A DNA stretch of 64,000 nt from Ypsolopha sequella (GCA_934047225.1 OW203984.1:10797201-10861200); one strand, 5' to 3'; numbered from the stretch's first letter, positions 1-10,992 are shown. Notes: a model not told the origin generated them from the sequence alone. Program-made: numbers and translations.

Positions 1-409
1 AGATCATTTCCAACAAATATGGTCTCCGAGTTATATGGAGGTTTTAAAGATATTTTTTAAACTTTCAGACTGGTAACCAAAAACAAATAATAAAAAAAAA
101 ACTACTCCTCTCTCGCCACTTTTTTGTTATATTTCTGATTAATGATAAATAAGTGGTCATTCATAAAAAAATACATGCCCTGAATTCCCAAAATCTCAGA
201 AATAAAAGGTCTTAAGTCGAAAGAAGATCTTCTTTACTTTGTAATTTGCGCAATATCGATGTGTTTATATATCGATAATTTTCGACCCCTAGTTGATAGG
301 CATTTTTTCTTGGGATTGATCTCTAGTATAACTCCTTTCAAGGAATAGGTCGAATTTCGAAGCAGCCTGTATAATTGCAGATTTATTTAAAATAAATTTG
401 GTTTATGTA
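1..409. other. AT-rich sequence, nothing recognised
   Basis: No coding signal, repeat pair or RNA gene is visible here. The sequence is AT-rich non-coding DNA leading up to the first inverted-repeat element. Confidence 0.5.
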
Positions 410-671
410 CAGGATGTTAAGATAATGTTGCGGAAGCCGGAAACTGCCGTTAGTACTCGTCCATATGAACAACTTTTCTAGAAAAAAAATTGAAAAGTTG
501 TAAAAAAGAAATCAGTTGTTTCATACATTTTGGTCGATTAGGTATGTAGCTTTTCTATTAAACAGTTGATTTTTTTTCGCAATTAGAGGGTTGATTCCAT
601 AGTCGAAGTTGTTCGTATGGATAAGTACTATCGCCAGTTTCCGGCTTCCGCAATATCATATTAACAGCCAG
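410..671. mobile_element. MITE family A, copy 1
   Basis: Terminal inverted repeats of about 60 bp face each other. The left arm begins caggatgttaagat and continues through a 'gcggaagccggaaactg' block. The right arm is its imperfect reverse complement, ending near 671. A TA dinucleotide lies at both outer edges. A second copy is at 10993-11252 and a one-ended fragment at 7721-7806. There is no coding capacity, so this is a non-autonomous DNA element. The TA target suggests a Tc1/mariner-like source, which is inference. Confidence 0.75.
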
Positions 672-1216
672 TAATGTAATAATAAATGAAGTCATGATTT
701 TTGGAACGAAGTTCCTTAATTATCGCACGTTACACTACAGACACTTGGCGAATGAGAGCTAGGCCGAAAAAAGTGTAAGACTCCGACCGTCACGACACTT
801 TTGCTATAGTACATTACAGCCATGCATGTAGTGCAGCGTAGTTTTATTTGTTATACATATTGCACGTGTGTTTACTTACAATGTAATTTTACAATGTGAA
901 GTTAAATCAACCGCCCAAATTCATACTGGAAACTCGGTAAGTGATTAGGAACAATGCATAATGAGTCTTTAGGTGAAATTGGAAAAAAAAATTTTTGTTC
1001 CGTACTGCCTATACTAGGAATTGTATTTGAACTAGTCCAGTTCGTACGGGGATATTTTTTTTTATGATTTCTAAAAAAGGGATTTTGTACTGTAATATGC
1101 ACATACAGTCTATTCGGGATCTAGCAGTATCTTCTTGAATCATAAGACCTTATTTCGCTTCAAGTTCTTGTTGTATTTGTTTTTTTATATATACTCACCC
1201 TAATTATCACGCACAC
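672..1216. other. Non-coding, with a decayed repeat fragment
   Basis: Mostly unassigned AT-rich sequence. At about 901-955 a short block ('accgcccaaattcatactgg') resembles both the LINE-like 3' sequence at 14175-14260 and the foldback at 13335-13608, apparently in decayed form. The short minus-strand frame over this block is not credible as a gene. Confidence 0.4.
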
Positions 1217-1626
1217 AGGCGCTCTTATCCCAAAATCAGTAATTTCAAAGTCAAATAGAACTTTCAAATATCGTCTAAAACTTCAAAAAAAAAATACGCA
1301 ATATAGTTCGAACCTTTATCTAGGTCTTCCGCGCATGTGTTACACGATCAGATAAACTTTGCTCAATAGAAATAATTCACGAACACAGCATGTAATAAGA
1401 CCTTTCAAATCATGCCATTTCCATAATTACACTCTTTTATAAACGAAATATATCTGGTAATATTGCTCTTTAAATTTTCTACGTCGACCATGTAACATAT
1501 CCCTTATTTTTAAACAATTTAAAAACCGATAAAAACAACGAAAAAGTACAAAAGTGTGGTTATTTTCTTTACTCCTTACACGTAAAGAAAAAGACAGAGA
1601 GTCACTCTTCTGGGATAAGAGCGCCT
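1217..1626. mobile_element. Candidate short TIR element
   Basis: AGGCGCTCTTATCCCA at 1217-1232 is matched exactly in reverse complement at 1611-1626, about 380 bp away. An exact 16-bp pair at this spacing suggests a MITE. No second copy is visible in the window and no target duplication is clear, so confidence is moderate. Confidence 0.4.
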
Positions 1627-1692
1627 TAAGGGAGGGGAGCTCTGGACCTCGTAGGGCACTCGCTTATCGTGCTGGAGGAATTTTACTTCGTC

Positions 1693-1826
1693 AAGACTCT
1701 AGAAGTAATATTTATAGAAAATCAGCTATACTTCAGTAGGACTCTCGAAGGAATATTATGGAGAATTAACTTCTCGTCACCAGGACTCTAGAAGAAATAT
1801 TTATGGAGAACCACCTGCACACCGAT
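1693..1826. repeat. Imperfect tandem repeat, about 44-bp unit x3
   Basis: Three consecutive units begin with agactctag/aggactctc/aggactctag at 1694, 1738 and 1782. Each is followed by a gaag(g/a)aatatt-type block and a 'tatggagaa' block. The spacing is 44 bp. The units have diverged, so this is an old minisatellite. No function is apparent. Confidence 0.6.
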
Positions 1827-2299
1827 GGGTCTCTCTAAGGTCTCTTGCTAGTGTTTTGTCTGAAAGATCTTTTATACTGGATCTGTATTTATTTTTGGGA
1901 AACACGAAATAAATCAGTCAATACGACGTATGTCGATCCATAAAGGTTATCGATTGCCAACTAAACACGAACAAATAGCCCTTTAACCTACCTATAAAAC
2001 CTAGCCTTACCTAAACCTAACATATTGGCTAGCAATATGTTACAGTACCTTTTTCCTGATTACAAACCGAGTCTCCAGTTGATAAAACTTCACTTTTATC
2101 TATAATCGTAGAACATAATACATGTATAGCGAAAGAAACTTCGATCCAACCGGGCGTGCCATGACAACTTTCCTTTTTTTTACAGAAGTATTCTATTTTT
2201 TTATGGCAAATCCAATTGCTCTGAACTATTCTGAAGCCTTTGCCTAGGCCAAATTGGTGCTTGGGAAATTTCAGAAATCCTTCAACGAAGAAGCGAGCT
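1827..2299. other. Non-coding, nothing recognised
   Basis: No open frame of note, inverted pair or known repeat was found between the short tandem array and the family B element. Confidence 0.4.
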
Positions 2300-2535
2300 G
2301 CCCCTCTATTCTGTATCTTTAGTTGCCAACTGGACTAGGTGCCTATCATCAAAAACATAGATAAAAACGGAACTTTCAAAATTGCCATTAGTGGGTATTG
2401 AACTATCTACGAACTGTGTCGTCACTTCAAGTGCGATTATATCCTTAGACAATCGGAATTCGATAGTATATCTATGTTTTTGATGATAGACACCCAGTTC
2501 ATATGGCAACTAAAGATACATAATAAGCCCTCTGG
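2300..2535. mobile_element. MITE family B, copy 1
   Basis: The left end 'cccctctattctgtatcttt' plus a 'tgcctatcatcaaaaacata' block is mirrored at the right end ('tgtttttgatgatagacacc', then 'actaaagatacataataag'). The arms are about 65 bp. Two related units lie fused at 12384-12851. It is non-coding. The short minus-strand frame over it is an artefact of the repeat. Confidence 0.7.
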
Positions 2536-3082
2536 TAGGTTAGGTTAGAAGGTTAGGTATGTATGGTGAGTGGTAGGTAACAGTTTTAGAGTTACAGAAA
2601 AACGGATTTGAATGTTATCGTTTCTTGACGATTTCAATAAGCAAAACTGGTTTAAATTGTACGAATAAAAGTTCTCTCTTTTCAAATAAACCAATGAACT
2701 TGACCAAGAGACCGTCTTCTTTATACATCATTCATTGACCCACGGTCGTGGGTCAGTTAATGAGTTCAAGAGGAAGCAGTGAATCATTCATTGACATAAG
2801 TCCATTGTCCTATGGCAGACACATCGAGCAACTAGCCTCGAGAAAGGAAATGCTGGTTCGTCCGATTCAGCTAATAAATCAGTGTTTTGCATAGACTTGA
2901 CTATATGAATTTGATTCCAGCTTACAGGGGATTCTCAATTTCTATCACCGCGTGGTGTTGGCTTAGTCAATGTGCAATAAAAGTTGTCGAAATTTATTTT
3001 GAACAAACAAAGTTTTATTTCGCCTCCCTAGATCTTCTGTGGGCTGACACAATTCTGCATAATTTTTAGATGTAGTTGAAGA
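2536..3082. other. Non-coding, nothing recognised
   Basis: Contains only a small palindrome near 2739-2757 (tgacccac/gtgggtca) and AT-rich sequence. No gene was seen. Confidence 0.4.
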
Positions 3083-3667
3083 CCTTTAGCTGGTATCGCT
3101 AAAAAAGGCAACGTAACTGGTATCAGGGGTCAAAAATGACCCCATATAAAATATGCATGATAATAAAATAAACTGTTTTATTTAGGAAAAAAGAACTTAT
3201 AATCTAAACATTAATTAAGTTTTTTGGCATATTTTAATCAGAGATCACATGTTTTTTTTATTTCAAAAAAGCTAACATCTTCTCGCTACATATATTTCAT
3301 AATACTCTACTTTAGGTACTCTCATTTATAAGTATAGATATATAAAAACTAAAAAATAACATAACAAATTTTTTCTATATAATTTTCGTATATAATAAAT
3401 ATAACAAAAATCAGGAACTTCTTATGAGATCATTATAAACAAAAAAAATACAAACTAAGACCAACTAAAACAAATCCTCTAGTGTACATACTTCTGTTTC
3501 TAATAACACTACAATGACGCACGTCCGTCACCCGCCGCACCTATCAACGTAATGAGATGAGATTACCTACTACCTAGGTAGGCGAGAGTGTAGGTGCTTA
3601 GACTGCAAAGTTATGATAAAAATTATGAGCCGTTGGGGTCCATTTGGACCCCGATACCAGCTAAGGG
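3083..3667. mobile_element. TIR element with subterminal palindromes
   Basis: The left end 'cctttagctggtatcg' and right end 'cgataccagctaaggg' are inverted copies. Just inside each end is a short palindrome: ggggtcaaaaatgacccc at 3126-3143 and ggggtccatttggacccc at 3635-3652. A second 'ctggtatcaggggtc' occurs at 3119. The body is AT-rich and non-coding. The CCCTTAGC-type end recalls piggyBac-like termini, but an intact TTAA duplication is not visible, so the family is inference. Confidence 0.6.
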
Positions 3668-5206
3668 TTAGTTACCTAGTAGAACCATTATGTTATCTGT
3701 GGTAGATCATTCAACCTACATAAAGAATATCAAAAAAAGACAATTCAATAATGGCTTACTAAATAATAAAATACACTGTAACGTAAATTTATCGATAAAC
3801 GATATTTGTAAAGTTTCCGTTATACTGAATCGTCTGAAGTGTATAGCATCATCATCAGTCAGTATGATGAAAATTTTTGATAATTTAAAGGAAGGTCCAC
3901 AGCACCAAATTCAATAACTCAAACCGATAGTAAAATTTAAACGTTTAACCGTGATACGCGTTAATGCCCTCGTAACATAATATCGGTTATCGGATCACGA
4001 GTAACGTCATGTCACATGGCGTTACGGATATATTCTGATTGATATTCACTTAGTTCAACATGGGATCATATGGGATCAAGCATACGGGATCTTGACAAGG
4101 GTTTGTTTATGAATAGGTGAGTTATGTTGTGATACATTTAAGATTCGTAGACCTTCACATCACAAGTTCAAAATGAATGCTCAGATTGATTCCAAGAAGG
4201 CATTGAAAAACATTATCGTACTTAAATAACAACAATATGGATGCCAATTGCGAAAGCAACATCAAGGCGACAAAAACAAGGTACTAAAATGGTTGCACCT
4301 GACAATTAGTTTTTATTATTTGTTGTTTTACTTTAGACTATGTTCAAATTGTTCAATAATCTGACCAAATTTGAAACTTGTATGTATTACCGTCTTTAAT
4401 ATAGAGCTGAAGCAAAAAAAAACTCCCCAAAATTAAATGTTTCTACTACATTTAATAAAAGGTTCTATAACATACTCGAAATTATGGACCCCGTAGCGAG
4501 ATGACTCCCATGTCAGTACGAAATATTGTGTGACATTTTCACTTCGTACTCGACTAGGTTCTTTTTGATGTAACTTTGTCTTGACACTCGACATTATTTC
4601 GCGGCCTCGTGGCAGAATAATACTGGCCAGTTTTTAGCGCCGCCGCGCCGCCGCCAAACGCAGACGAACCAAAAAAAAAAAGATACTGGCCTTTTCAGGC
4701 TTACATTGCATTGCAATTTGTCAAAATAATACAGAAAAATTCATAGACATAGGATTTGCTACGCTAAATGTATGGAAAAATCGGACAGATACCGTGATAT
4801 CGAAGTGTTTTGAATTTTTCAATGTTTATGTTTTCAAAGTTTTACGAAGATATGTTGTACAATATTCGTAGTATAAAATTTATTAAACTAAATGCCAAAA
4901 AAATTGGATTCAAATCTCAATGAAATGGTTACTTTGGGATTTTTTTATCAGCGACTGGAATCCGTCATTTTGAGTAATAAATGACAATATCCTTTAGATC
5001 TAGTTCTCAGTTATAATGGACACTTTTGGGGGTTAAAAAACCATTTAAAATTTCGGTCTCGGTTGATTCGTTTTGTAGTCACGCATGAGAAACCTCGGAA
5101 CGTGCACACGCCCTTATTTTAGGGATTTCAAAAAATTGTTGTAACTGAAAACTAGCTGCTTGGTGATAGATCCTTTACTGCATGATGTAAATAATAATTA
5201 TGTTGT
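3668..5206. other. Long non-coding stretch with a small GC-rich islet
   Basis: About 1.5 kb without a supportable gene. A short GC-rich block of CGCCG units lies at about 4637-4660, in sharp contrast to the AT-rich surroundings. A diverged block at 4200-4340 (caaggcgacaaaaacaagg) shows weak similarity to about 12060-12150 in the opposite sense. Otherwise nothing is recognised. Confidence 0.4.
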
Positions 5207-5585
5207 AAGTATTGATTTACAGGTGGTAGAGCTGATGCCGGACTCGATAGTGGAGGTACCACCATCTTACTTGGATACCCCTCGAAGTTATTCGGGGAGG
5301 AGTAAGAGGACAGCTCACAGGCAAAAAACCAGGAGGCCCACCATGCCTGGGACCGATGGATGGCGGTATATCCATCCCTAGCAGGCGGCCTTATATGGAA
5401 CAGACTGGTGACGGGCGGCGTCACTGGTGCGAGGGTTCCGACACCGCGCTCACCAAGCCGCCTGTACAGCGTGTGTGAGTATGGGCAATTCTTCCAGGAT
5501 GACCGCCGATAGTGGCAGTCCTGGAAAGGCTTATGTCCAGCTGTGGACGAACTAGGCTGATGGATGGATGGAAGTATTGATTCAC
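5207..5585 (+). mobile_element. GATG-tailed retroposon (SINE or LINE 3' end) with target duplication
   Basis: The body (5221-5571) starts 'aggtggtagagctgatgcc' and ends in 'ctgatggatggatgg', a short GGAT tail. It is flanked by aagtattgatttac (5207-5220) and aagtattgattcac (5572-5585), a 14-bp duplication with one mismatch. That is the hallmark of target-primed reverse transcription. Two further copies lie on the minus strand (49178-49487 and 53031-53405). There is no internal coding frame, and small frames on both strands are incidental. Whether it is a SINE or a truncated LINE tail cannot be settled here. Confidence 0.8.
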
Positions 5586-5659
5586 TTTAGCTTACTCTAA
5601 TCTGACATCTTTCAAAATAAAAAGCTCTTCCAGATATCTACAAAAATTCAATAATATAT

Positions 5660-6084
5660 TAGGCCTTTACATACGAGTATGAAATTGCCGTTTCCTATAG
5701 AGAGTTTGAAGGAAACTCAATGTTCAGTACTAACATTTTTCCATTTTTTTTATGAATGACAAATCCAAATGATGTTATTTATTTTGTGTATGAATAAAAC
5801 AACATTAAGCTAACAGCAACATTATTTAAATTTTTGAAAAGTGTCAGCTGTATAAATTATTATGAATCTTATCATGGAAATGGATGGCATTTAGGACGAA
5901 CGGTTTTTGTAGATTAATTTTTATAATCAAACTGAAAATAAAAACAAAATTTAATACGTAGATGTAAAAACTTGAAATCAGCTTTGAAACAAAAAGCAAA
6001 TAATTGAAATAGCTATTGAATTACAGGAATTATGAACTCATGAATATGTAAGAAAATTTCGGCAATTTCATAGGTAAAGACCTA
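5660..6084. mobile_element. Inverted-repeat element family C, complete copy
   Basis: Ends are 'taggcctttacatacg...aaattgccg' on the left and 'cggcaatttcataggtaaag...ccta' on the right, giving imperfect TIRs of about 25 bp on a 425-bp body. The interior is non-coding. A second copy, in opposite orientation, is found at 54505-54833 plus 61669-61761, split by the BEL retrotransposon. The two copies align over their full length by eye. The superfamily is unknown to me, and the outer bases (atat/ttatat) do not give an unambiguous duplication. Confidence 0.8.
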
Positions 6085-6223
6085 TTATATCAGGGATGGC
6101 CAACCGGTCAACGGTCGATCGAGGCTATTTGTGTAGTCGACCGTGGCAATGCAATTCCTTCTTAATAAAATAAAAATACTACAAGAAGTATGTGATTGGT
6201 AGATCGCTCATGGTTCGAATTCA

Positions 6224-6640
6224 GATTCAAATTCAAACTTTGTGAAGAACTTTGTATACATTATACACTTTTTACGAGTCAAATTTAATCTTATAAAAAT
6301 ATATGTAATAACATAATAAATGTACATAAACTAAATTAAAGGTTTATTTTATTTATGTAGCAATATATACGATTAAAATGATAGGTAAAATCTAAAATTA
6401 AACAAGGTGAAATCTAATCAACCGCCCGAACCCATACCGGAGACCCGGCCAGGGACCAGGAACAAAGTTCAATGATCACCAACCGAGCCCCTAGCACAAA
6501 TCCAGGCGGCCGACCAAATCCCACCCTATATATTTCATACTAATAGGTTACATATACAAATACATGCCTACATCCGCTCACTCGATTAGTCTTGCTAAGA
6601 AGGGCAAGAAACTTATCAAGATCATGTATTTTTTTAGCAT
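6224..6640 (-). mobile_element. LINE-like 3' end fragment, copy 1
   Basis: Begins with 'gattcaaattcaaact' and continues through 'caaccgcccgaacccatacc' and 'ggcggccgaccaaatcccac'. The same order occurs at 13981-14400, where the edge is a clean (AAATTC)n run. Read on the minus strand this is a 3' region ending in a (GAATTT)n tail, typical of non-LTR retrotransposon 3' ends. No reverse transcriptase frame is retained. Confidence 0.6.
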
Positions 6641-6706
6641 TTTTCCATTTTTAGTTAACATATCAGTTAGATACTAAAACTTATTTTATAAAAATTACTT
6701 ATACAA

Positions 6707-6762
6707 CGTGTAACAGAAAGGTGTAACCATGTTTGAAGAGCTTATTATTAGAGCTATGTATT
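6707..6762. repeat. MITE family D, one-ended fragment
   Basis: TGTAACAGAAAGGTGTAACC followed by 'atgtttgaagagcttatt' matches the TIR of the complete element at 62055-62306. No opposite end is found nearby, so this is a fragment. Confidence 0.6.
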
Positions 6763-6827
6763 GGGTTTTAAAAGATTAATTTGAAGAACTTCGCATGTTT
6801 TTATTTGTATTGGTTGAATGGAACATC

Positions 6828-6944
6828 GTACAGTGGAGACCGCATCAAGTAAGACACATTGTACTTTGTACCTATCTTATATTCTTCTTTGTAGGGGCTA
6901 TTGTCGTACTGCAAGTGTATAGGTTGATGTGGCCTCTACTGTAC
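6828..6944. repeat. Short inverted repeat (hairpin)
   Basis: gtacagtggagaccgcatc at 6828 pairs with gatgtggcctctactgtac ending at 6944. The arms are about 21 bp and the loop about 75 bp. It is a likely MITE remnant. No protein is encoded. Confidence 0.5.
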
Positions 6945-7360
6945 ATTAAGATAAGATACACATAAAGTTGTAAGATATTCAATTTTGAACTCTATCTTGT
7001 AATCTAATTCTTTAAAAGGTTTCCAATCGAATTGAAAATCTATTACAAAAGCAAAAATATTCCGCTTTGCTTTTCGTTCAATCCATTGAATTGGGTGTAT
7101 GTTTTCCTGAATGTTTTACTGCTTTTTTTGTCACACGGTCTTTTCATAAAGCGGCGGTCGTTTCGTTTCAGGCTCTTTTACTGCGTTATTGCACTAGCCT
7201 GCAAATATAAACATAATTTGACAGATACAATGCATTCAATGTTTGTGTATTACGTTCAAGTAGGTATTTCCATTTGAACCAAATGGACTATTGTTGTTAG
7301 TTCCAAGTCCTACTGATGCATGTAGATATTCAGTTGCTACCGAAGAACATGACTGCCATG

Positions 7361-7425
7361 CCAACGGCTAAAATCTAAATTGGAATACATGTTCTATCTC
7401 TGCCAATTTAGATTTAGGCCGTTGG
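7361..7425. repeat. Compact hairpin, 23-bp arms
   Basis: CCAACGGCTAAAATCTAAAT at 7361 pairs with the reverse complement ending at 7425, with two mismatches and a 19-nt loop. The size resembles a small-RNA hairpin, but there is no independent evidence of expression. Confidence 0.45.
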
Positions 7426-7609
7426 GTTTTGCAAAAACCTCAATTGTCATTTACTAAGAGGCCTGCAACACGACCCGGTTTGGTTGATAATTTACTCTAA
7501 TTGTCGACTAAATTTGGTAGTGTGAACTGGTGTGGAATGCAGTTAACAAGTTCTTTTCACGAAAGAAGTCCCGTCAAAGCTTATTGTCAATGAATAAATG
7601 CAAAAATGA

Positions 7610-7690
7610 TTTAAGAGTGGTTTCGCAGCCGGATTGTGAAAAACCAGTCTTTTTCTAATTAATCGAAACAGAACACAATTCACTCAATAC
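7610..7690. repeat. MITE family E, one-ended fragment
   Basis: The block 'ttaagagtggtttcgcagcc' through 'aatcgaaacagaacac' matches one terminus of the complete family E element at 39852-40166. The other terminus is missing, and a family A fragment follows directly. Confidence 0.55.
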
Positions 7691-7720
7691 TTATACTACA
7701 AAACTTTGTCAAAAATTTGT

Positions 7721-7806
7721 TGGGGGTTGGCTCTATAGTAAAAGTTGTTCGTATGGACAAGTACTATCACCAGCTTCCGGTTTCCGCAACTTCATCTTAT
7801 CACCCA
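7721..7806. repeat. MITE family A, one-ended fragment
   Basis: 'aaagttgttcgtatggac' followed by 'ccggtttccgcaacttcatc' and 'ttatcaccca' matches the right TIR of family A (10993-11252). It abuts a tRNA-headed SINE on its right. Confidence 0.6.
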
Positions 7807-7990
7807 GTCTCTGTGGTGTAGCGGTTCGACCAACAATCCGAAGGTCACAGGTTGAAACTCCATTAGGGCATATTTATGTTCAGCCTGCGTGCTTCGGAAG
7901 GCACTGTGTGTCCATTTGTGCCTAACGTACGGCGAAAAGGTTCGCCACTCCTTGGCCGCGTTCATATATTAGGGGTCGCCATACTGGTTC
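7806..7990 (+). mobile_element. tRNA-derived SINE (head and part of body)
   Basis: Starts 'gtctctgtggtgtagcggtt', which contains an A-box-like GGTGTAGCGGTT. It is followed about 22 nt later by a degenerate B box GGTTGAAACTC at 7850-7860 (consensus GGTTCGAATCC). This is the arrangement of an internal Pol III promoter from a tRNA-like head. The following 'cctgcgtgcttcggaaggca' is body sequence. The B box is mutated, so this copy is probably dead. The 3' limit is approximate. Confidence 0.55.
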
Positions 7991-9003
7991 CAATCCAATG
8001 CCATCTCTATCGCACGCGTTAAAAATTGTATACGCTATCTTGCTGTCAGTGATGGAACCTGACGAAAGTGGTAATTTATGAAAGGCTATTGAACGATTAG
8101 TTTGTCAGGAATCCAAAAAGGCTACCAATAGCCACGTAAAATTCTTCAATATAAAATACAACCAGCTCTGTGGCGTTGAAAAAATAAAAGTAGCCTCCTC
8201 GTGACTTCGCTCAGCGTAATAGGTTACATGGGACATGTCAGGAATCCAATAACGCTCGCACAGCGACCGAGACGTGTGACGTCACGGGCGTCACTAGCAG
8301 GTGTCTGTTACGAACACACTTTGAATTCATCCGGCCTGTCAGGTATCCTCTTATTGATACCCGATTGTGGAGGCGATATGAAAAGAGTGTTATACCTACC
8401 GCATTTACTCATAACTACCTTCGTTTTTACAACTGAGTAAACCATAAAAATCCATAATACGAATAAACAAGAACTGTTATTGAGTAGGTTAACGTGCGGG
8501 TGACCTGTCATCCTCCAGTCTACATCCATACGAATGACGAGACGAAAACTACTGTTTAATAAATAATAATAATAAAGCAAATTCCATTTCAACTGACCGT
8601 TAAAATAATATTTTTGTTTATTCCTACCCAACGTTCATGAAATGCAACCTCCTTTTCCTTTTCGTACACGATATCAGTACGGTCGCTATATTTTGCTCTT
8701 GATGTACGCCATAGTGCTTATTGCGAGGGGTGAAGGGTGAAGTTTCCTTGATCTGGATCAGAACATAGCATATTGAAGACGAAAACCTAGATCTACGACA
8801 TACTGTCAATACTCATGAGCTTGAAGGCAGCAGGAACCCGCTTTGAATACATAACAATACTTGTCTGTACGAAACCCGATAAACCGACGACGACAACTTG
8901 TTTTATGGGAAATATTGGTGATATACTGACTTAATATTTGTTTTTTTTTTTTTTAATAATCGTTTATCTTGAAATGTAAACGTTATGTCAGTAGAAACTC
9001 TCT
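7991..9003. other. Non-coding, nothing firmly recognised
   Basis: Several short frames on both strands (such as 8308-8631 minus) have no recognisable domain and no splice or promoter context. A phrase 'gtcaggaatcca' recurs at about 8105 and 8239. I see no supportable gene. Confidence 0.4.
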
Positions 9004-9095
9004 GATATAAATTGACATTATAATATCATTGCAGTATAGAAACGCAGAAAGAAAAGTGAATCTGGATGTGAGGAGCTCTGCAAGGAGATATAGAA

Positions 9096-9300
9096 TAGAA
9101 TATAGAATATGATTTTATTCATCTAAAAATTACACAATAACACAATAGGATTACCTTGACGCCTACAAGGGTGTATGTACCGGTGCTATGGTCGCCAAGC
9201 TCTTCCCTTACAGAGTATTACATTAAAAATTAGAAGTAATATAAAATAAACGAGAATACAAAAAAAATAACAGAGCATGCAGCTTAACTTATAATAAAAA
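9096..9300 (-). repeat. LINE-like 3' end piece
   Basis: 'tatagaatagaatatagaat' followed by 'gattttattcatctaaaaat' and then a GC-richer 'gtcgccaagctcttccctt' block. Read on the minus strand it resembles a non-LTR 3' UTR ending in a TATTC-type tail. There is no second copy in the window, so the assignment is tentative. Confidence 0.35.
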
Positions 9301-9329
9301 CAAAAAATACAATAAATCAAGGGCATATG

Positions 9330-9510
9330 AGAGGGTGGGTCTGTGTGAAGAGTGTGGATGAGAATGAGAGTGTGCGTGTAGGAAGAGGGTGTATGTTAGT
9401 GTATGTGTTTCCCCAGCCCTACGACCAAGGTCTTGGGATCCGTATATTTACTACTAGGGAGGGAGTGTGTGTGAGGGTGTGTTTGTGAATGTGTGGGTGA
9501 GTGTGTCAAA
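9330..9510. repeat. GT/GA-rich low-complexity run
   Basis: Long imperfect stretch of gtgtg, gagag and gggtgtg units on the plus strand. Low complexity, with no further function visible. Confidence 0.6.
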
Positions 9511-9770
9511 AATTTGATGAAAAATATTAAACAACAAGTAAATTGACATTATATCATTCCAGATTTACTTTTCTTTCTGCGTTTCTATACTGCAATGATA
9601 TAATGTTAATTTATATCTCCTTGCGATGGATAAATCGCCAAGTTTTCAAACGTAGAAATTTATTTCTGTCATAATTCAGAAACTCTGCTCTGATTTTTAA
9701 AATTAGTGAAGAAACGTGATATATTTTTCTAATTTCCTTGTAATTTAGGAAAGTTATTCAGTATAATCAC

Positions 9771-10537
9771 TAGAGACCGGATTATATGCAACATTTAAGG
9801 CTCGAAATATGCATGCAAAGCATTTTTCATTAATGCTTAAATTATGCATGAAAAGTGTCAAAATATGCAGCATTCTTAATTATTTTATTTCAAAAACAAC
9901 ATAAAATCAGTAAATTTTAGACTAACATATTATTTATATTATCGAACAAAAGTATGATTTACAAATTATTTTATATTTTGCTACTATTGTAAACAGAAAC
10001 GGTCAGGTACTGTTCCAAATGTTTGGTGGTAAGATCACTCTTAACGAAAAAAAACCGGCCAAGTGCGAGTCGGACTCGCACACGAAGGGTTCCGTACCAT
10101 TATCTATGAAAACGGCAAAAAAATCACGTTTGTTGTTTGGGAGCCCCCTTGAATATTTATTTTACTCTGTTTTTTAGTATTTGTTGTTATAGCGGCAACA
10201 GAAATACATCATCTGTGAAATATTCAACTGTCTAAACATCACGGTTCATGAGATACAGCCTGGTGACATAAGGACAGACGGACAGACAGACGGACAGCGG
10301 AGTCTTAGTAATAGGGTCCCGTTTGTTACCCTTTGGGTACGGAACCCTAAAAACGTTTCTACATCCACTGAGGTTACTGGGCAGTATTTGAATTTGCGTG
10401 CTATGTTGGCTTTTATTGTTTTTGGCAAGATACAATAAAATAGCGCGAAAATATGCATCATCATCATTTTCAAGTTAAAATATGCAATAATCAGTGAAAA
10501 GGGGCTTAATATGCAAATGCATGTAATCTGGTCTCTA
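9771..10537. mobile_element. TIR element with nested repeat
   Basis: TAGAGACCGGATTATATGCA at 9771 is matched by its near-perfect reverse complement ending at 10537 (tgcatgtaatctggtctcta). 'atatgca' motifs recur in the interior near both ends. The body is non-coding and interrupted by the unrelated repeat at 10051-10354. The length without the insert is about 460 bp. A hAT-like origin is possible, but a matching 8-bp duplication is not seen. Confidence 0.65.
10051..10354 (+). repeat. 'aagtgcgagtcggactcgc' interspersed repeat, complete copy
   Basis: Begins 'aaaaccggccaagtgcgagt' and 'agggttccgtac'. It ends with a 'gacagacggacag' run, then 'aatagggtcccgtttg' and 'gggtacggaaccctaaaa'. The two GGGTTCCGTAC motifs face each other. 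The same start and end mark 33565-34236, 36774-37394 and 47375-48185, with fragments near 11499, 17655 and 18300-18474. It is inserted in the TIR element 9771-10537. Confidence 0.75.
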
Positions 10538-10609
10538 ATGATCTAATAATAAATACAAACAGTTTATAATAAAAAAGCAAAATAAACTCAAGATTAATTT
10601 CTAAAATTG

Positions 10610-10992
10610 AACTTATTGGAACGAAAATCCTTGCACATTACACTTCAGACAGTGTAACGTTTCCACCGTTACGTGTTCATCGTATCGCTTTCGTACTCTT
10701 CTTTATCGCTAACGCTTCTTACCGCGTTTCATAGTACGGGGTGGAGTTGCGCGTCAGAATAGAAAGGAACTTCGTATGCGCTGCGACACCTCAACTTTTT
10801 TTATTTTATTTTATTTATCTCGATATAATTTAAGTAATCAATATAATATGTTACTCAATGTTTATTGGTATTTTTAAACGGAAATATAATTTATAATGCA
10901 CTAAATATGGCCTTAAAGATTATGGTTGTCCACCGTGTCGCTCGTTGACCGATATACCTAGGTATCTGAATGTATAAAGCTATAGGTACATA
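10610..10992. other. Non-coding, short shared fragment
   Basis: 'ggaacgaaaatccttgcac' and 'attacacttcagacag' at about 10618-10660 resemble 'ggaacgaagttcctt' and 'gttacactacagacac' at about 702-745, so a further small repeat family is present in both places. No gene was found. Confidence 0.35.

Larger units (their letters stand above)
9004..9617. mobile_element. TIR element with about 60-bp arms
   Basis: The left arm 9004-9065 (gatataaattgacatta, then gcagtatagaaacgcagaaa) is repeated in reverse complement at 9559-9617. The roughly 490-bp interior holds an unrelated LINE-like piece starting near 9096 ('tagaatatgattttattc') and a GT-rich run. This looks like a MITE that received another insertion. 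No target duplication is clear. Confidence 0.65.

Noticed and set aside
6105..6180. Single hAT-like end ('gggatggccaaccgg')
   Set aside because: Only one end is visible and no partner terminus or duplication was found.
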